In this document: piece by piece, positions 7,684 to 15,936 of the stretch
Layout: every line of letters starts with the position of its first letter
Position numbering within the stretch: the first letter of the stretch is position 1
Origin: Hohaiivirga sp031546825
Lineage (GTDB): Bacteria; Pseudomonadota; Alphaproteobacteria; Rhizobiales; Beijerinckiaceae
Length of the DNA: 64,000 nt
Reading direction: 5' to 3'
Assembly (NCBI GenBank): GCA_031546825.1
Contig: JAVBJU010000009.1
Span: 17,687-81,686, forward strand
Translations under genes and position numbers: made by a program
The notes under the pieces: model-generated
What the model was told of the DNA's origin: nothing
Databases searched by the model: none
Seen by the model: the letters and a program-made list of their open reading frames with translations, nothing else

Positions 7684-8484
7684 TCACTTCCATAATGCGT
7701 GGAAATGGTGCACTGGGCCGGTGCCCTGGCCAATCCGCTGACCATCGGCAGCCTTGAGGGCTGCGGTGAGATAATCCTTGGCGGCGGCGACCGCTTGGCG
7801 CAACGGCAAACCTTTGGCGAGGCCCGCCGTAATGGCGGAGGACAATGTGCAGCCGGTGCCATGGGTGTTGCGGCTGGCGAGGCGTAGGGTGCTGAGACGC
7901 ATGATGCCCTCGGAATCCAGCAGAATGTCGGTGCTCTCAGTTCCGGTGCCGTGCCCGCCTTTGATCAGAACTGCCTGCGGTCCAAGCGCGAGCAGACGTT
8001 TGGCCTGTTCGATCATCGCTTCTTCACTTTCCGCCTTCGGCTCATTGAGCAAAACACCGGCTTCTGGCAGGTTGGGGGTGATGACGAGGGCTTTTGGCAG
8101 CAAATGGCTCCGCATGGTCGCCACGGCTTCGGTCGAGATGAGGCGATCACCGCTGGTCGCCACCATCACCGGGTCGAGCACGACTGTGCGTTGTCCGTAT
8201 TCGGCAAGGCCTGCCGCCACTGCTTCGATGATTTGGGGTTGTGACAACATGCCGATCTTGACTGCGTTGACGCTGAGATCTGAAAAAACGCTGTCCATCT
8301 GAGCGCGAACGAAATCCGCCGGAATATTGTGGATGCCCTGAACGCCGCGCGTGTTCTGGGCGGTGAGGGCAGTTATTACGCTGGCACCATAGACGCCGAG
8401 TGCCGAAAAGGTCTTGAGATCGGCCTGGATACCCGCGCCGCCGCCCGAATCCGAACCGGCGATGGTGACTGCGATAGCTGTCAT
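7684..8484 (-). CDS. thiD: Hydroxymethylpyrimidine/phosphomethylpyrimidine kinase
   Basis: ThiD phosphorylates HMP and HMP-P in the pyrimidine branch of thiamine synthesis, in the cytoplasm. 266 residues from ATG at 8484, preferred over upstream ATGs (8490, 8502) because GAGGA lies 6 bases before it. Ribokinase-fold signatures are present: N-terminal TIAGSDSGGGAGIQADLKTF, QNTRGVQGIH, the ATP-site KGGHGTGTESTD, and the anion-hole/catalytic HGTGCTLSSAITAGLA. It follows thiE by 23 bases and belongs to the TPP-riboswitch operon. Confidence 0.96.
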   Translation of the reverse strand: MTAIAVTIAGSDSGGGAGIQADLKTFSALGVYGASVITALTAQNTRGVQGIHNIPADFVRAQMDSVFSDLSVNAVKIGMLSQPQIIEAVAAGLAEYGQRTVVLDPVMVATSGDRLISTEAVATMRSHLLPKALVITPNLPEAGVLLNEPKAESEEAMIEQAKRLLALGPQAVLIKGGHGTGTESTDILLDSEGIMRLSTLRLASRNTHGTGCTLSSAITAGLAKGLPLRQAVAAAKDYLTAALKAADGQRIGQGTGPVHHFHALWK

Positions 8485-8507
8485 GGTCATTCCTCGATGC
8501 AAATGGT

Positions 8508-9170
8508 TCAGGCGCGGCGTGCGTTAAGCGCATCATCGACCACCTGGCGCAACACGCGCGCGGCAGCCGTGACATCGTCAGGGCCGAACAGGGATGAAAT
8601 CACGGCGATGCCGTCGGCGCCCACTGCAATCACTGAAGCTGCATTGTCGGCTGTGATACCAGCAATGGCGACCACCGGAAGATGCGGACGGCTTTCGCGG
8701 CAGGCGGTGATCAGCCGGGTAAGGCCGTCAGGACCAAGCGGCGGGGTGGTGACATCTTTTGAGCCGGTCGGGAACACATTGCCAATACCCACATGGTCGA
8801 TGGGTAGCTTCTGCGCCTCAAGGGCATGAGCGCCAGTGTTGATGGTGAGGCCGATAATGGCGTTGGGGCCGAGTAGCGCCCGGGCATCGGTTGCGTGCAT
8901 GTCGCTCTGGCCGATATGCGCGCCATCTGCCCCTGCCGCGAGTGCCACATCAATGCGGTCGTTGATCAGAAGCGGCACGCCGGTGCCGGTCAGAACATCT
9001 CGAATGGCGCGGGCGCGTTCGATCATGGTGCGGGTGTCTGCATCCTTATCGCGGTACTGGATGAGGGTTGCACCGCCGTGAACCGCGGCGCGCGTCAGTT
9101 CCGCGAGCGAGCGCCCACGCGCAATCTGTGGGTCAATGAGCCCATAAAGGCGAAGGTCGGCGTGATTCAT
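8508..9170 (-). CDS. thiE: Thiamine phosphate synthase
   Basis: ThiE joins HMP-PP and thiazole phosphate to give thiamine phosphate. 220 residues from ATG at 9170 (MNHADLRLYGLIDP). The TIM-barrel motifs are clear: GATLIQYRDKDADTRTM (pyrophosphate and substrate site), LLINDRIDVALAAGADGAHIGQSD, IGIGNVFPTGSK-like segment (VGIGNVFPTGSKDV) and the phosphate-binding AIAGITADNAASVIAVGADGIAVIS. Its ATG overlaps the stop of a 40-codon ORF (ATGA), so translation is probably coupled to that leader. A TPP riboswitch lies upstream and thiD follows. Confidence 0.96.
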   Translation of the reverse strand: MNHADLRLYGLIDPQIARGRSLAELTRAAVHGGATLIQYRDKDADTRTMIERARAIRDVLTGTGVPLLINDRIDVALAAGADGAHIGQSDMHATDARALLGPNAIIGLTINTGAHALEAQKLPIDHVGIGNVFPTGSKDVTTPPLGPDGLTRLITACRESRPHLPVVAIAGITADNAASVIAVGADGIAVISSLFGPDDVTAAARVLRQVVDDALNARRA

Positions 9171-9289
9171 GGCAATCTGGCTCGTGGTTGCGAGGGGGCA
9201 CAGGAGGGGTGCAGCACAGGCGCTGTGAACGCGGCGGCTTCCGCATGTTTCGGCAGCGATATCGTGGCCTGGGTAACGTCGTCTATCAT
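9167..9289 (-). CDS. Putative 40-codon leader ORF between TPP riboswitch and thiE
   Basis: Small ORF starting MIDDVTQATISLPKHAEAAA and ending QPRARLP. Its ATG (9289) sits 8 bases after a perfect GGAGG that forms the 3' end of the riboswitch, and its TGA overlaps the thiE ATG. No similarity is recognised. The arrangement suggests the riboswitch hides this ribosome binding site when TPP is bound and thiE translation follows by coupling. Translation of the ORF itself is inferred. Confidence 0.55.
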   Translation of the reverse strand: MIDDVTQATISLPKHAEAAAFTAPVLHPSCAPSQPRARLP

Positions 9290-9295
9290 CTCTCT

Positions 9296-9373
9296 TTCCT
9301 CCGCCGGCATGATCCGGATCAGGTTCATGGGTTGGCGGGAAGTGCCTCTTAGTCCGGAACGGACACCCCAAGG
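9296..9373 (-). promoter_or_regulatory. TPP riboswitch (THI element)
   Basis: Read on the minus strand, the element starts GGGGTGTCCGTTCCGG, carries a CTAAGAG variant of the CTGAGA box, then ACCCATGAACCTGATCCGG and ATCATGCCGGCGGAGGAAAG, the conserved THI-box core. It precedes the leader ORF, thiE and thiD, so thiamine diphosphate should repress the operon. The GGAGG at the 3' edge points to control of translation start. Confidence 0.95.
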
Positions 9374-9447
9374 AGATAGTGAAATTCTATCGAAATGCAG
9401 CTCGGCTGGCAAGGCGGGACGCGATTAACCACGGGCCTCACCCCAGT

Positions 9448-10380
9448 TCAATCGCGGTCTTTATCTTGTTCTTTCGGCGGAAGCTGGATTGTCCTGCGCG
9501 TAAAGCTGAGTTTGCGTTCGCACCACAGAATGAAAATGCCGGAGAGGGCCACGACAATGCCGCCTGAAATAATGGTGATCGATGGCAGTTCGCCGAAAAG
9601 GGTCCAACTGAGCGCAACCGTCCAGATCATGCTGGAATATTCAAACGGCACGATGATCGACATATCGGCGAGGCTATAGCTTTCGGTCAGCAGAATTTGG
9701 CCGATGCCGCCGAGGATGCCTGCCAGTACCAGAATCCAGAATTCTCTGAGCGTCGGCATATGCCAACCAAGCATAATGGTGCTCAGCCCGATCAACGCCG
9801 ATATCAGGGAAAAATAAAATACGATGGTGCCGACACGTTCGGTTTTGGTGAGGCGGCGAATCTGGATGGCGGCAGTGGCGGATAGGAACGCTCCAAGCAA
9901 CGCCAGAACGACCCCGGTAAGCGCACCTTCCGGTTGGTTGTGAGCCTGCTGAAAACTCATATGCGGCCACAGCATGATGAGCACGCCAACCAGCCCGATG
10001 AGCACCGCTGTCCAGTGATAACCGCGGACAACCTCTTTCAATATCAGCGCCGCGAGCAGCACTGCCATAACGGGTGTGGCGTAACCGAGCGCGATCGCAT
10101 CGGTGAGCGGCAGATAATGCAGGGCAGAGAAAGTGCAGAACATACTGGCGGCACCGGTGGCGCTGCGCAGAAAATGCCCGAATACCGACTTAGTGCGGAT
10201 GGCGGCGAAAATGCTGCCCTGCCACCGCATCCACAACAGCAGGGGAACCATGGCGAAGAGAGAGCGGAAAAACATTTGTTCCCCCGGCGGGACCTGACTG
10301 GATAGCTTGAGACACGCCGACATCAGAACGAAGGCGAGCGTCGAAACGATCTTACATGTTATGCCAAGGACGGGTTGCAC
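9448..10380 (-). CDS. DMT-superfamily transporter (two EamA domains)
   Basis: Inner-membrane permease of the drug/metabolite transporter superfamily, 310 residues with about ten hydrophobic segments in two EamA halves (for example VGVLIMLWP between halves, and the second-half signature ILLTESYSLADMSIIVPFEY). The start is GTG at 10380 without a strong ribosome binding site. It points away from the mla operon and ends about 75 bases before the TPP riboswitch. Such proteins export amino acids, nucleobases or other metabolites; a vitamin-related substrate is possible from position only. Confidence 0.9.
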   Translation of the reverse strand: MQPVLGITCKIVSTLAFVLMSACLKLSSQVPPGEQMFFRSLFAMVPLLLWMRWQGSIFAAIRTKSVFGHFLRSATGAASMFCTFSALHYLPLTDAIALGYATPVMAVLLAALILKEVVRGYHWTAVLIGLVGVLIMLWPHMSFQQAHNQPEGALTGVVLALLGAFLSATAAIQIRRLTKTERVGTIVFYFSLISALIGLSTIMLGWHMPTLREFWILVLAGILGGIGQILLTESYSLADMSIIVPFEYSSMIWTVALSWTLFGELPSITIISGGIVVALSGIFILWCERKLSFTRRTIQLPPKEQDKDRD

Positions 10381-10676
10381 GGGAGCAGGCTCAAAAACAT
10401 AATCTGACAGAGATTTTGCAGGCGCAAAACAATGCGACCGTTGAAATCACGGGATTCGGAAGAGCATCTTGCCATGCTTTCACAGTCAAATGGTTTCTTT
10501 CTTACTGTTTTCGTGAATTACGGTGGAAAAGCTGCCGATGTGTTCGGATGCACATATGCGCTGGCTGTTGTGGGCTGAATCTGCGATGCCTGTGGGGTTT
10601 TGGGGCTTGAGACGTGACTTGACTGCGCCAGATGGGCTATGGATAGAAAAGATTGGCAAATCAAAGGTTATATTGA

Positions 10677-11822
10677 GTGCACGACGCGGACACCGACAAT
10701 GAACCAAAAGCGGAAGTGTCTCGTTCCGGCGACACGGTGCGCATTGCTCTGACCGGTGACTGGACTTCTGCCATTGGCCAGAAATCCGACAACTATGCCG
10801 AAAAGCTCAAACAATTGGCCGACGGCAACCGGGTGGTGTTTGACTTGTCGGGTGTACAGCGGATGGATACGGTCGGCGGCTGGCTGATTGTCCGCTCGGC
10901 GGACATTCTGCGCGAGCAGAAGATAACCGTTACCATCGAAGGGCAGAGCGCGACCCACGATATCCTTTTGAAGGAGATCGCGGCTCATGATTATGTCTCG
11001 CCCAAAGCGGCAGCCTCAACCAATCTTCTCGATATTCTGGCCGCTATCGGCAAAGTCACCGTTGCCGTGAAGAAGGATTTTATTGAGGCGATTGCCTTCT
11101 TCGGGGCGCTGGTTTCCGCGCTGGTGCGTTTGATGTTCAAGCCGCAGACCTTTCGTCTGGCTTCACTTGTCAATCAGATGCAACAGGTGGCGCTGCACGG
11201 CGTGCCGATCATCCTGCTGATTTCGTTTCTGGTGGGCTGTATCATCGCCCAACAGGGTATTTTCCAGCTCAGAACATTCGGAGCCACGGCTTTCGTGGTG
11301 GATCTCACCTCGATTCTGACATTACGCGAACTGGCGGTGTTGCTGACGGCGATCATGATTGCCGGCCGCTCCGGCTCCGCTTACACGGCGGAACTTGGCT
11401 CCATGAAAATGAGCGAAGAGATCGACGCGCTCCGTGTAATGGGGCTCGACCCCATGGAAGTGCTGGTGGTGCCGCGCATTCTCGCGCTGGTGATCGGCCT
11501 GCCGCTTCTCACCTTCATAGCATCGATGGCCGGACTACTCGGCGGCGCAATCACCGCCTCGCTCTATGGCGGCATTTCGTTTGATGTGTTTCTGACGCGG
11601 CTGCACTCGGCCATTGCGATGAACACCTTCTTCGCCGGGCTCATCAAGGCTCCGGTCATGGCGCTTGTCATCGGCACCATCGCTTGTTCCGAAGGTTTTG
11701 CGGTTCAGGGCTCCGCCGAATCGCTCGGTCGCCACGTTACATCTTCGGTGGTGAAGTCGATTTTCATGGTTATCGTCATGGACGGCATTTTTGCCATGTT
11801 CTATGCGGCCATCAACTTCTGA
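10677..11822 (+). CDS. mlaE: MlaE-type lipid ABC permease with fused N-terminal STAS (MlaB-like) domain
   Basis: Inner-membrane permease of the phospholipid transport system that maintains outer-membrane asymmetry. 381 residues from GTG at 10677. Residues about 10-105 form a STAS domain (VRIALTGDWTSAIG, VVFDLSGVQRMDTVGGWLIV) corresponding to the separate MlaB of E. coli; the rest is the MlaE permease with the hallmark coupling segment ELGSMKMSEEIDALRVMG and about five membrane spans. The mlaF and mlaD genes follow closely, and the set forms one operon to 14154. Confidence 0.95.
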   Translation: MHDADTDNEPKAEVSRSGDTVRIALTGDWTSAIGQKSDNYAEKLKQLADGNRVVFDLSGVQRMDTVGGWLIVRSADILREQKITVTIEGQSATHDILLKEIAAHDYVSPKAAASTNLLDILAAIGKVTVAVKKDFIEAIAFFGALVSALVRLMFKPQTFRLASLVNQMQQVALHGVPIILLISFLVGCIIAQQGIFQLRTFGATAFVVDLTSILTLRELAVLLTAIMIAGRSGSAYTAELGSMKMSEEIDALRVMGLDPMEVLVVPRILALVIGLPLLTFIASMAGLLGGAITASLYGGISFDVFLTRLHSAIAMNTFFAGLIKAPVMALVIGTIACSEGFAVQGSAESLGRHVTSSVVKSIFMVIVMDGIFAMFYAAINF

Positions 11823-11829
11823 GGCACCG

Positions 11830-12648
11830 ATGGAAACCATGGACAAAAATGCCGCTTCCAAAACTAGCCGCCCCCCTGGCGAGGTAATCATCAGTGTGCG
11901 CGGGCTGGAGGTTGCTTTCGGGCCGAAGAAGATCATGAACGGCCTCGACCTCGATATCTATCGGGGTGAAATTTTGGGCTTCGTTGGTGCGTCCGGCATG
12001 GGCAAGTCAGTGCTGACCCGTACGATCCTTGGTCTCGTCCAGAAGCAGGCTGGCGAGATCACCGTATTCGGGCAGGATGTCGACAAGCTCAGTCTTCGCG
12101 AGCGACGCCAGATGGAATGCCAGTGGGGTGTTCTGTTTCAGCAGGGGGCGCTGTTTTCAGCGCTAACCGTGAAACAGAATGTGCAGGTGCCGATGCGGGA
12201 ATACCTGTCGTTGTCGGAAAGTCTGATGGATGAACTGGCGCTGCTGAAAATCCAGATGGTCGGTCTGCCACCGGATGCTGCCGATAAACTGCCTTCCGAA
12301 CTGTCAGGCGGCATGATCAAACGCGCGGCGCTCGCGCGTGCTCTGGCGCTCGACCCGGAAATTCTGTTTCTCGATGAACCCACATCCGGTCTCGATCCGA
12401 TAGGTGCCGGGGACTTTGATGATCTCATCGCCACTTTGCAGAAAACCCTGGGGCTGACGGTGTTTATGGTAACGCACGACCTCGACAGCCTTTACTCGGT
12501 ATGCGACCGTATTGCAGCGCTGGGTAATGGCAAAATATTGGATCAGGGACCGGTTGCGCATATGCTGGCATCCGAGGATCCTTGGATACACTCTTATTTT
12601 CATGGCAAGCGGGCCCGCGCAGTGCGCGCCGGCCAGCGCGGGGCATAG
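11830..12648 (+). CDS. mlaF: MlaF-type ABC transporter ATP-binding protein
   Basis: Cytoplasmic ATPase driving the Mla complex, 272 residues from ATG 11830, 7 bases after mlaE; an in-frame ATG at 11839 is an alternative. Walker A GASGMGKS (residues 53-60), ABC signature LSGGMIKRAALARAL, and Walker B ILFLDEPTSGLDP are intact, with the switch histidine in MVTHDLDSL. The next gene (mlaD) begins 3 bases after its stop. Confidence 0.96.
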   Translation: METMDKNAASKTSRPPGEVIISVRGLEVAFGPKKIMNGLDLDIYRGEILGFVGASGMGKSVLTRTILGLVQKQAGEITVFGQDVDKLSLRERRQMECQWGVLFQQGALFSALTVKQNVQVPMREYLSLSESLMDELALLKIQMVGLPPDAADKLPSELSGGMIKRAALARALALDPEILFLDEPTSGLDPIGAGDFDDLIATLQKTLGLTVFMVTHDLDSLYSVCDRIAALGNGKILDQGPVAHMLASEDPWIHSYFHGKRARAVRAGQRGA

Positions 12649-12651
12649 GGT

Positions 12652-13521
12652 ATGGAAACACGGGCAAGTTATGCACTGGTGGGAGTTTTCACGCTGGCCG
12701 TGATCGCTGCAGCCTTTGGGTTTATCTACTGGTTTGCTGATATCGGCGCATCCAAGCGGCGCACAACGCTCGACATCGTTTTTTCTGATCCGGTTACCGG
12801 GCTGTCGGTTGGTGCGGGCGTGCTGTTCAATGGTATCTCGGTCGGTCAGGTGGTTGATATTCGCATTCACCCGAACGATCCGCGCAAGGTTGAAGTGCGC
12901 ACACGGGTTCAACCCGAAACGCCGTTGCGTAACGATACGGTGGCGCGCCTTGAGTATCAGGGGTTGACGGGCGCAGCCTCAATTGCGCTCACCGGCGGTG
13001 ATCCGCGTGCGCCCGAACTCAAACTGCAGGACGATGGCTTCCCCGAAATTGTGGCGAGCCGTTCCGATTTTCAGGTGTTGATAGAATCTGCGCGCAGCAT
13101 CGCGGTGCGGGCCGATGATCTTGTCGCAAAAATCGATAAACTCGTTGGCGACAATCAGGCTTCGATTAACAAGATCGTCAAGAATGCCGAAACCTTCACC
13201 AATGCGCTCGGCGATAATTCCGCCGGGTTGAACCGCTTCCTGAGCCAGATCGGCGATTCCGGCAAGAGCGCGCTTGATGAAGTGCAATCCGCTGCTGCTT
13301 CGATCCGCAAACTCGCCAATGACATCGATGGGCGGGTTACGGAGGTGGCCAACGGATTGGTTCGCTTTACCGGGTCTGGCCTTCAACAATACCAGGACCT
13401 GGCGGTGGAGGCCCGTAAAACCTTCAGCGAATTGACACGGACGCTCCAGAGCATCCAGCGTAATCCTCAGCAATTCATCGCGGGGCCGCGTGCAGCCATG
13501 CCGCAATATGGCGGCCGGTGA
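12652..13521 (+). CDS. mlaD: MCE-domain substrate-binding protein (MlaD-like)
   Basis: Inner-membrane-anchored, periplasm-facing lipid-binding component, 289 residues. One N-terminal membrane span (about residues 7-28, YALVGVFTLAVIAAAFGFIYW), one MCE domain (about 38-115; FSDPVTGLSVGAGVLFNGISVGQV, YQGLTGAASIAL), then a long helical C-terminal region (about 130-270) with amphipathic repeats, longer than E. coli MlaD. It is in the middle of the mla operon. Confidence 0.94.
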   Translation: METRASYALVGVFTLAVIAAAFGFIYWFADIGASKRRTTLDIVFSDPVTGLSVGAGVLFNGISVGQVVDIRIHPNDPRKVEVRTRVQPETPLRNDTVARLEYQGLTGAASIALTGGDPRAPELKLQDDGFPEIVASRSDFQVLIESARSIAVRADDLVAKIDKLVGDNQASINKIVKNAETFTNALGDNSAGLNRFLSQIGDSGKSALDEVQSAAASIRKLANDIDGRVTEVANGLVRFTGSGLQQYQDLAVEARKTFSELTRTLQSIQRNPQQFIAGPRAAMPQYGGR

Positions 13522-13530
13522 GATCGGAAG

Positions 13531-14154
13531 ATGTTAATGACCAGTGTGTTTTCTTTCTGCAATCAGGCCGTCGTCTCCGGTTTGCGACGTATCATCGGCG
13601 CGGTTTCTGTTGCCGGACTTGTGCTGATGGTTTCAGCGTGCAGCGGTGGGCCAGCGCCAACAACCTATGATCTCTCGGCTGCGACCACTGGCGTCAAGGC
13701 GCGGTTGTCTGGCCAGATCGTCATCGCACTGCCAACGGCACTGCAGGCCCTTTCCGAACAGAAGATCGTCGCACGCGACATGACCGGCGCCATGACTGTA
13801 ATGGGCGGGGGGCAGTGGGCGGACCAGCTTCCCAATCTGTTGCAAGCGCGCATGATCAACAGTTTTGAAAACGCTTCAACATTGCGTGCCGTGGCTCTGC
13901 CTTCCAGCGGGGTGATTTCGGATTATCAACTCGTCACCGATATTCGCTCATTCTATGTGGTGACGCCGGGCAATGAGGCGGTGGTGGAATTGTCGGTACG
14001 GCTCATCAGCAGCAAGACCGGCCGCATTTCTCGCGCCAAGCTGTTTACTGCACGTCGCATGGTGGTGGGAGAGGTGAATGCTGGCTCCGTCGCCGTGACC
14101 TTGAATGAAGCGTTGCAATCCGTTTTGGCAGAGATTGTCCGCTGGGTCGGCTGA
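13531..14154 (+). CDS. ABC-type transport auxiliary lipoprotein (PqiC-like)
   Basis: Lipoprotein of the ABC_trans_aux/PqiC family, 207 residues. A long N-region precedes the lipobox LMVSAC with Cys37 as the predicted lipidated residue. The remainder has the alpha/beta pattern of the family (YDLSA, IVIALPTALQAL, GGGQWADQLPNLLQARMINSFE, LVTDIRSFYV, SVRLISSKTGRI). It ends the mla operon, 9 bases after mlaD; in many alphaproteobacteria this lipoprotein replaces the outer-membrane partner MlaA at this locus, but its exact role here is inferred. Confidence 0.88.
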   Translation: MLMTSVFSFCNQAVVSGLRRIIGAVSVAGLVLMVSACSGGPAPTTYDLSAATTGVKARLSGQIVIALPTALQALSEQKIVARDMTGAMTVMGGGQWADQLPNLLQARMINSFENASTLRAVALPSSGVISDYQLVTDIRSFYVVTPGNEAVVELSVRLISSKTGRISRAKLFTARRMVVGEVNAGSVAVTLNEALQSVLAEIVRWVG

Positions 14155-14162
14155 GCCAAAGA

Positions 14163-14185
14163 CGGGAGCCCGCACCGGGCTCCCG
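14163..14185. terminator. Hairpin between convergent mla operon and cupin gene
   Basis: Perfect 10-bp stem CGGGAGCCCG / CGGGCTCCCG with a three-base loop, located between two convergent genes. No T run on either side, so termination efficiency is uncertain. Confidence 0.55.
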
Positions 14186-14204
14186 GTAATGCAAAACGGA
14201 TGCT

Positions 14205-14642
14205 CTATTGTTCCGCAATCACGTCGAGGAACACGAGCGGTGTTGTGCCGGTGTTCTTCAAGGCATGGGCCTCGCCCTTGCGCGCGATGGTGATATCTCC
14301 TGGGCCGACTTTGGTCTCTTTGCCCGTGGTGTCGGTGAATACACCTTCGCCGGAGATGATGACGTAGGCGTCCTCATTTGTCTCGTGCTTGTGCAGACCA
14401 ACGGAATCACCGGGTTTCAGCGTCATCCAGCCGATTTCCTTGATTGCCTGATCTTTAGTCGCTTCCCGGCGGGTGAAGGAGAACTTCCCAGCGAGTGTGC
14501 CCTTACCGCCGCCAGCGCCGTCCCGATCCCAGGTGACGAGCTTGTCCTTGGGGAATAGCTGTTGAGCATCGGCGGTGGAGGCTGCCACAAGTGCAGAAAG
14601 GAGCGAAACGGCGGCGGATGTGGAGAGCAGGATATTACGCAT
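14205..14642 (-). CDS. Secreted single-domain cupin protein
   Basis: Small periplasmic cupin, 145 residues. ATG at 14642 follows AGGAGG by 8 bases and gives a clean signal peptide (MRNILLSTSAAVSLLSALVAASTADA). The cupin core carries the metal-binding motif DSVGLHKHETNEDAYVIISGEG and the second motif GDITIARKGEAHAL, with the histidines and glutamate expected for a metal site. No enzyme activity can be assigned. It is followed by a hairpin shared with the convergent mla operon. Confidence 0.85.
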   Translation of the reverse strand: MRNILLSTSAAVSLLSALVAASTADAQQLFPKDKLVTWDRDGAGGGKGTLAGKFSFTRREATKDQAIKEIGWMTLKPGDSVGLHKHETNEDAYVIISGEGVFTDTTGKETKVGPGDITIARKGEAHALKNTGTTPLVFLDVIAEQ

Positions 14643-14774
14643 TGCGGGTTCCTCCTTTAAAGCCAGCGCCCGCACCGGAATGATGTGGGCCAAGGCGAGG
14701 AGGCACGATAACGCGCTGCAATCATTCGGTAAAGTGCCGGAATGCCGCGTGTCCGCAAAGGGGTTTGTCTCTTA

Positions 14775-15935
14775 TTACCCGATAATGGCGTGGGGCAGGA
14801 AGCGCGAGTCGTTCTTGGTGATCGGGGTGATATCTTCGCGGATGCCGATGCCCGCAGCTTCGCCCGCGACAATCCAGGAACCGATCACTGGGTAGTTGCC
14901 TTCGAAATTCGGCATATGGGCGAGGCCTTGGCGGATGTAGCCGTCGTCGCCATAGGAACCACCTGCGCGGTCAAGAATGGCACCATCCTGCACCAGCATG
15001 ACATTGGCACCTTCGCGGGACAGCAAAGGCTTGCGGGCGAATGACGTGCCGAGCTTCCACTTCCCCGGATCATCTTCGAAAAAGGCGGGGAGCAGATTGG
15101 GATGGTCTGGCGCCATGTCCCACAACAGCGGCAGAAGGCCCTTGTTGGACAAAATGGCTTTCCATGGCGGCTCGAGAAAGCGGGTTTCCGTGGTGGCAAG
15201 GTTTCCGGCGTAGGAATCGCGCAGCATCCATTCCCACGGGTAGAGCTTGAACATCAGCTCAATGGGTGCGTTATTGCCATCACAGAACATGCCGCTCTCG
15301 AGCTGGCCCACATCCTCGATGGCCACGAATTGTGCTTGAAGCCCGGCAAGGCTCGCGCAATCCTGCACGTAGGCAACCGTGCCCCGGTCTTCTTCCGACG
15401 CGCCCATGCAGGCACCGTGCAGCATTCGCCCCTGTCCGATGAAGCCCATGGCATCAACCAGACGATCATGGATCGAATTAAACTGGTCGGCATCGCGTGG
15501 CAGTGCCCCCGACCCAATCAGATCCTCGAGCCACGACCATTGAAAGCAGGCCGCTTCATAGAGAGAGGTCGGGGTATCGGCGTTATACTCCAAGAGCTTC
15601 GCCGGGCCGTTCCCGTCATAGGCAAAATCGAAACGGCCATAAAGCGTTGGGTCGCCCCGCTGAAAACTCTCGGCAATGACGTTCCAGGCTGGTTCCGGGA
15701 TAGCAAGACGACGCAGGATTTCCTCGTCGCGCAATGCGCGCTCGACCAGCGCCATGCACATCTCGTGCAGTTCCTGGGAAGGGGCCTCTAAGTCATCTTC
15801 GATCTGGCGCAGGGTGAAGGCGTAATAGGCGCGCTCGTCCCAATAGGTGATGCCATCCATCGAATGGTACATGAAGCCGCTTTCTTCGGCGCTTCTGCGC
15901 CAATGCGGCCGCTCGGCAATCGAAACACGGCGCAC
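14775..15935 (-). CDS. Glutathionylspermidine-synthase-like ATP-grasp protein (YgiC/YjfC family)
   Basis: ATP-grasp ligase related to the synthetase half of E. coli Gss, 386 residues, the usual length of YgiC/YjfC. The start is GTG at 15935, one base after the stop of the ygiB-like gene. Recognisable segments are FDFAYDGNGPAKLLEYNADT, SLYEAACFQWSWLEDL, FKLYPWEWM and LPLLWDMAPDHPNLLPAFFE, ending with the ATP-binding REGANVMLV and a C-terminal GSWIVAGEAAGIGIRED. The true substrates of YgiC are not established; the pairing with a YgiB-like secreted protein is conserved in proteobacteria. Confidence 0.92.
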   Translation of the reverse strand: MRRVSIAERPHWRRSAEESGFMYHSMDGITYWDERAYYAFTLRQIEDDLEAPSQELHEMCMALVERALRDEEILRRLAIPEPAWNVIAESFQRGDPTLYGRFDFAYDGNGPAKLLEYNADTPTSLYEAACFQWSWLEDLIGSGALPRDADQFNSIHDRLVDAMGFIGQGRMLHGACMGASEEDRGTVAYVQDCASLAGLQAQFVAIEDVGQLESGMFCDGNNAPIELMFKLYPWEWMLRDSYAGNLATTETRFLEPPWKAILSNKGLLPLLWDMAPDHPNLLPAFFEDDPGKWKLGTSFARKPLLSREGANVMLVQDGAILDRAGGSYGDDGYIRQGLAHMPNFEGNYPVIGSWIVAGEAAGIGIREDITPITKNDSRFLPHAIIG

Positions 15936-15936
15936 G

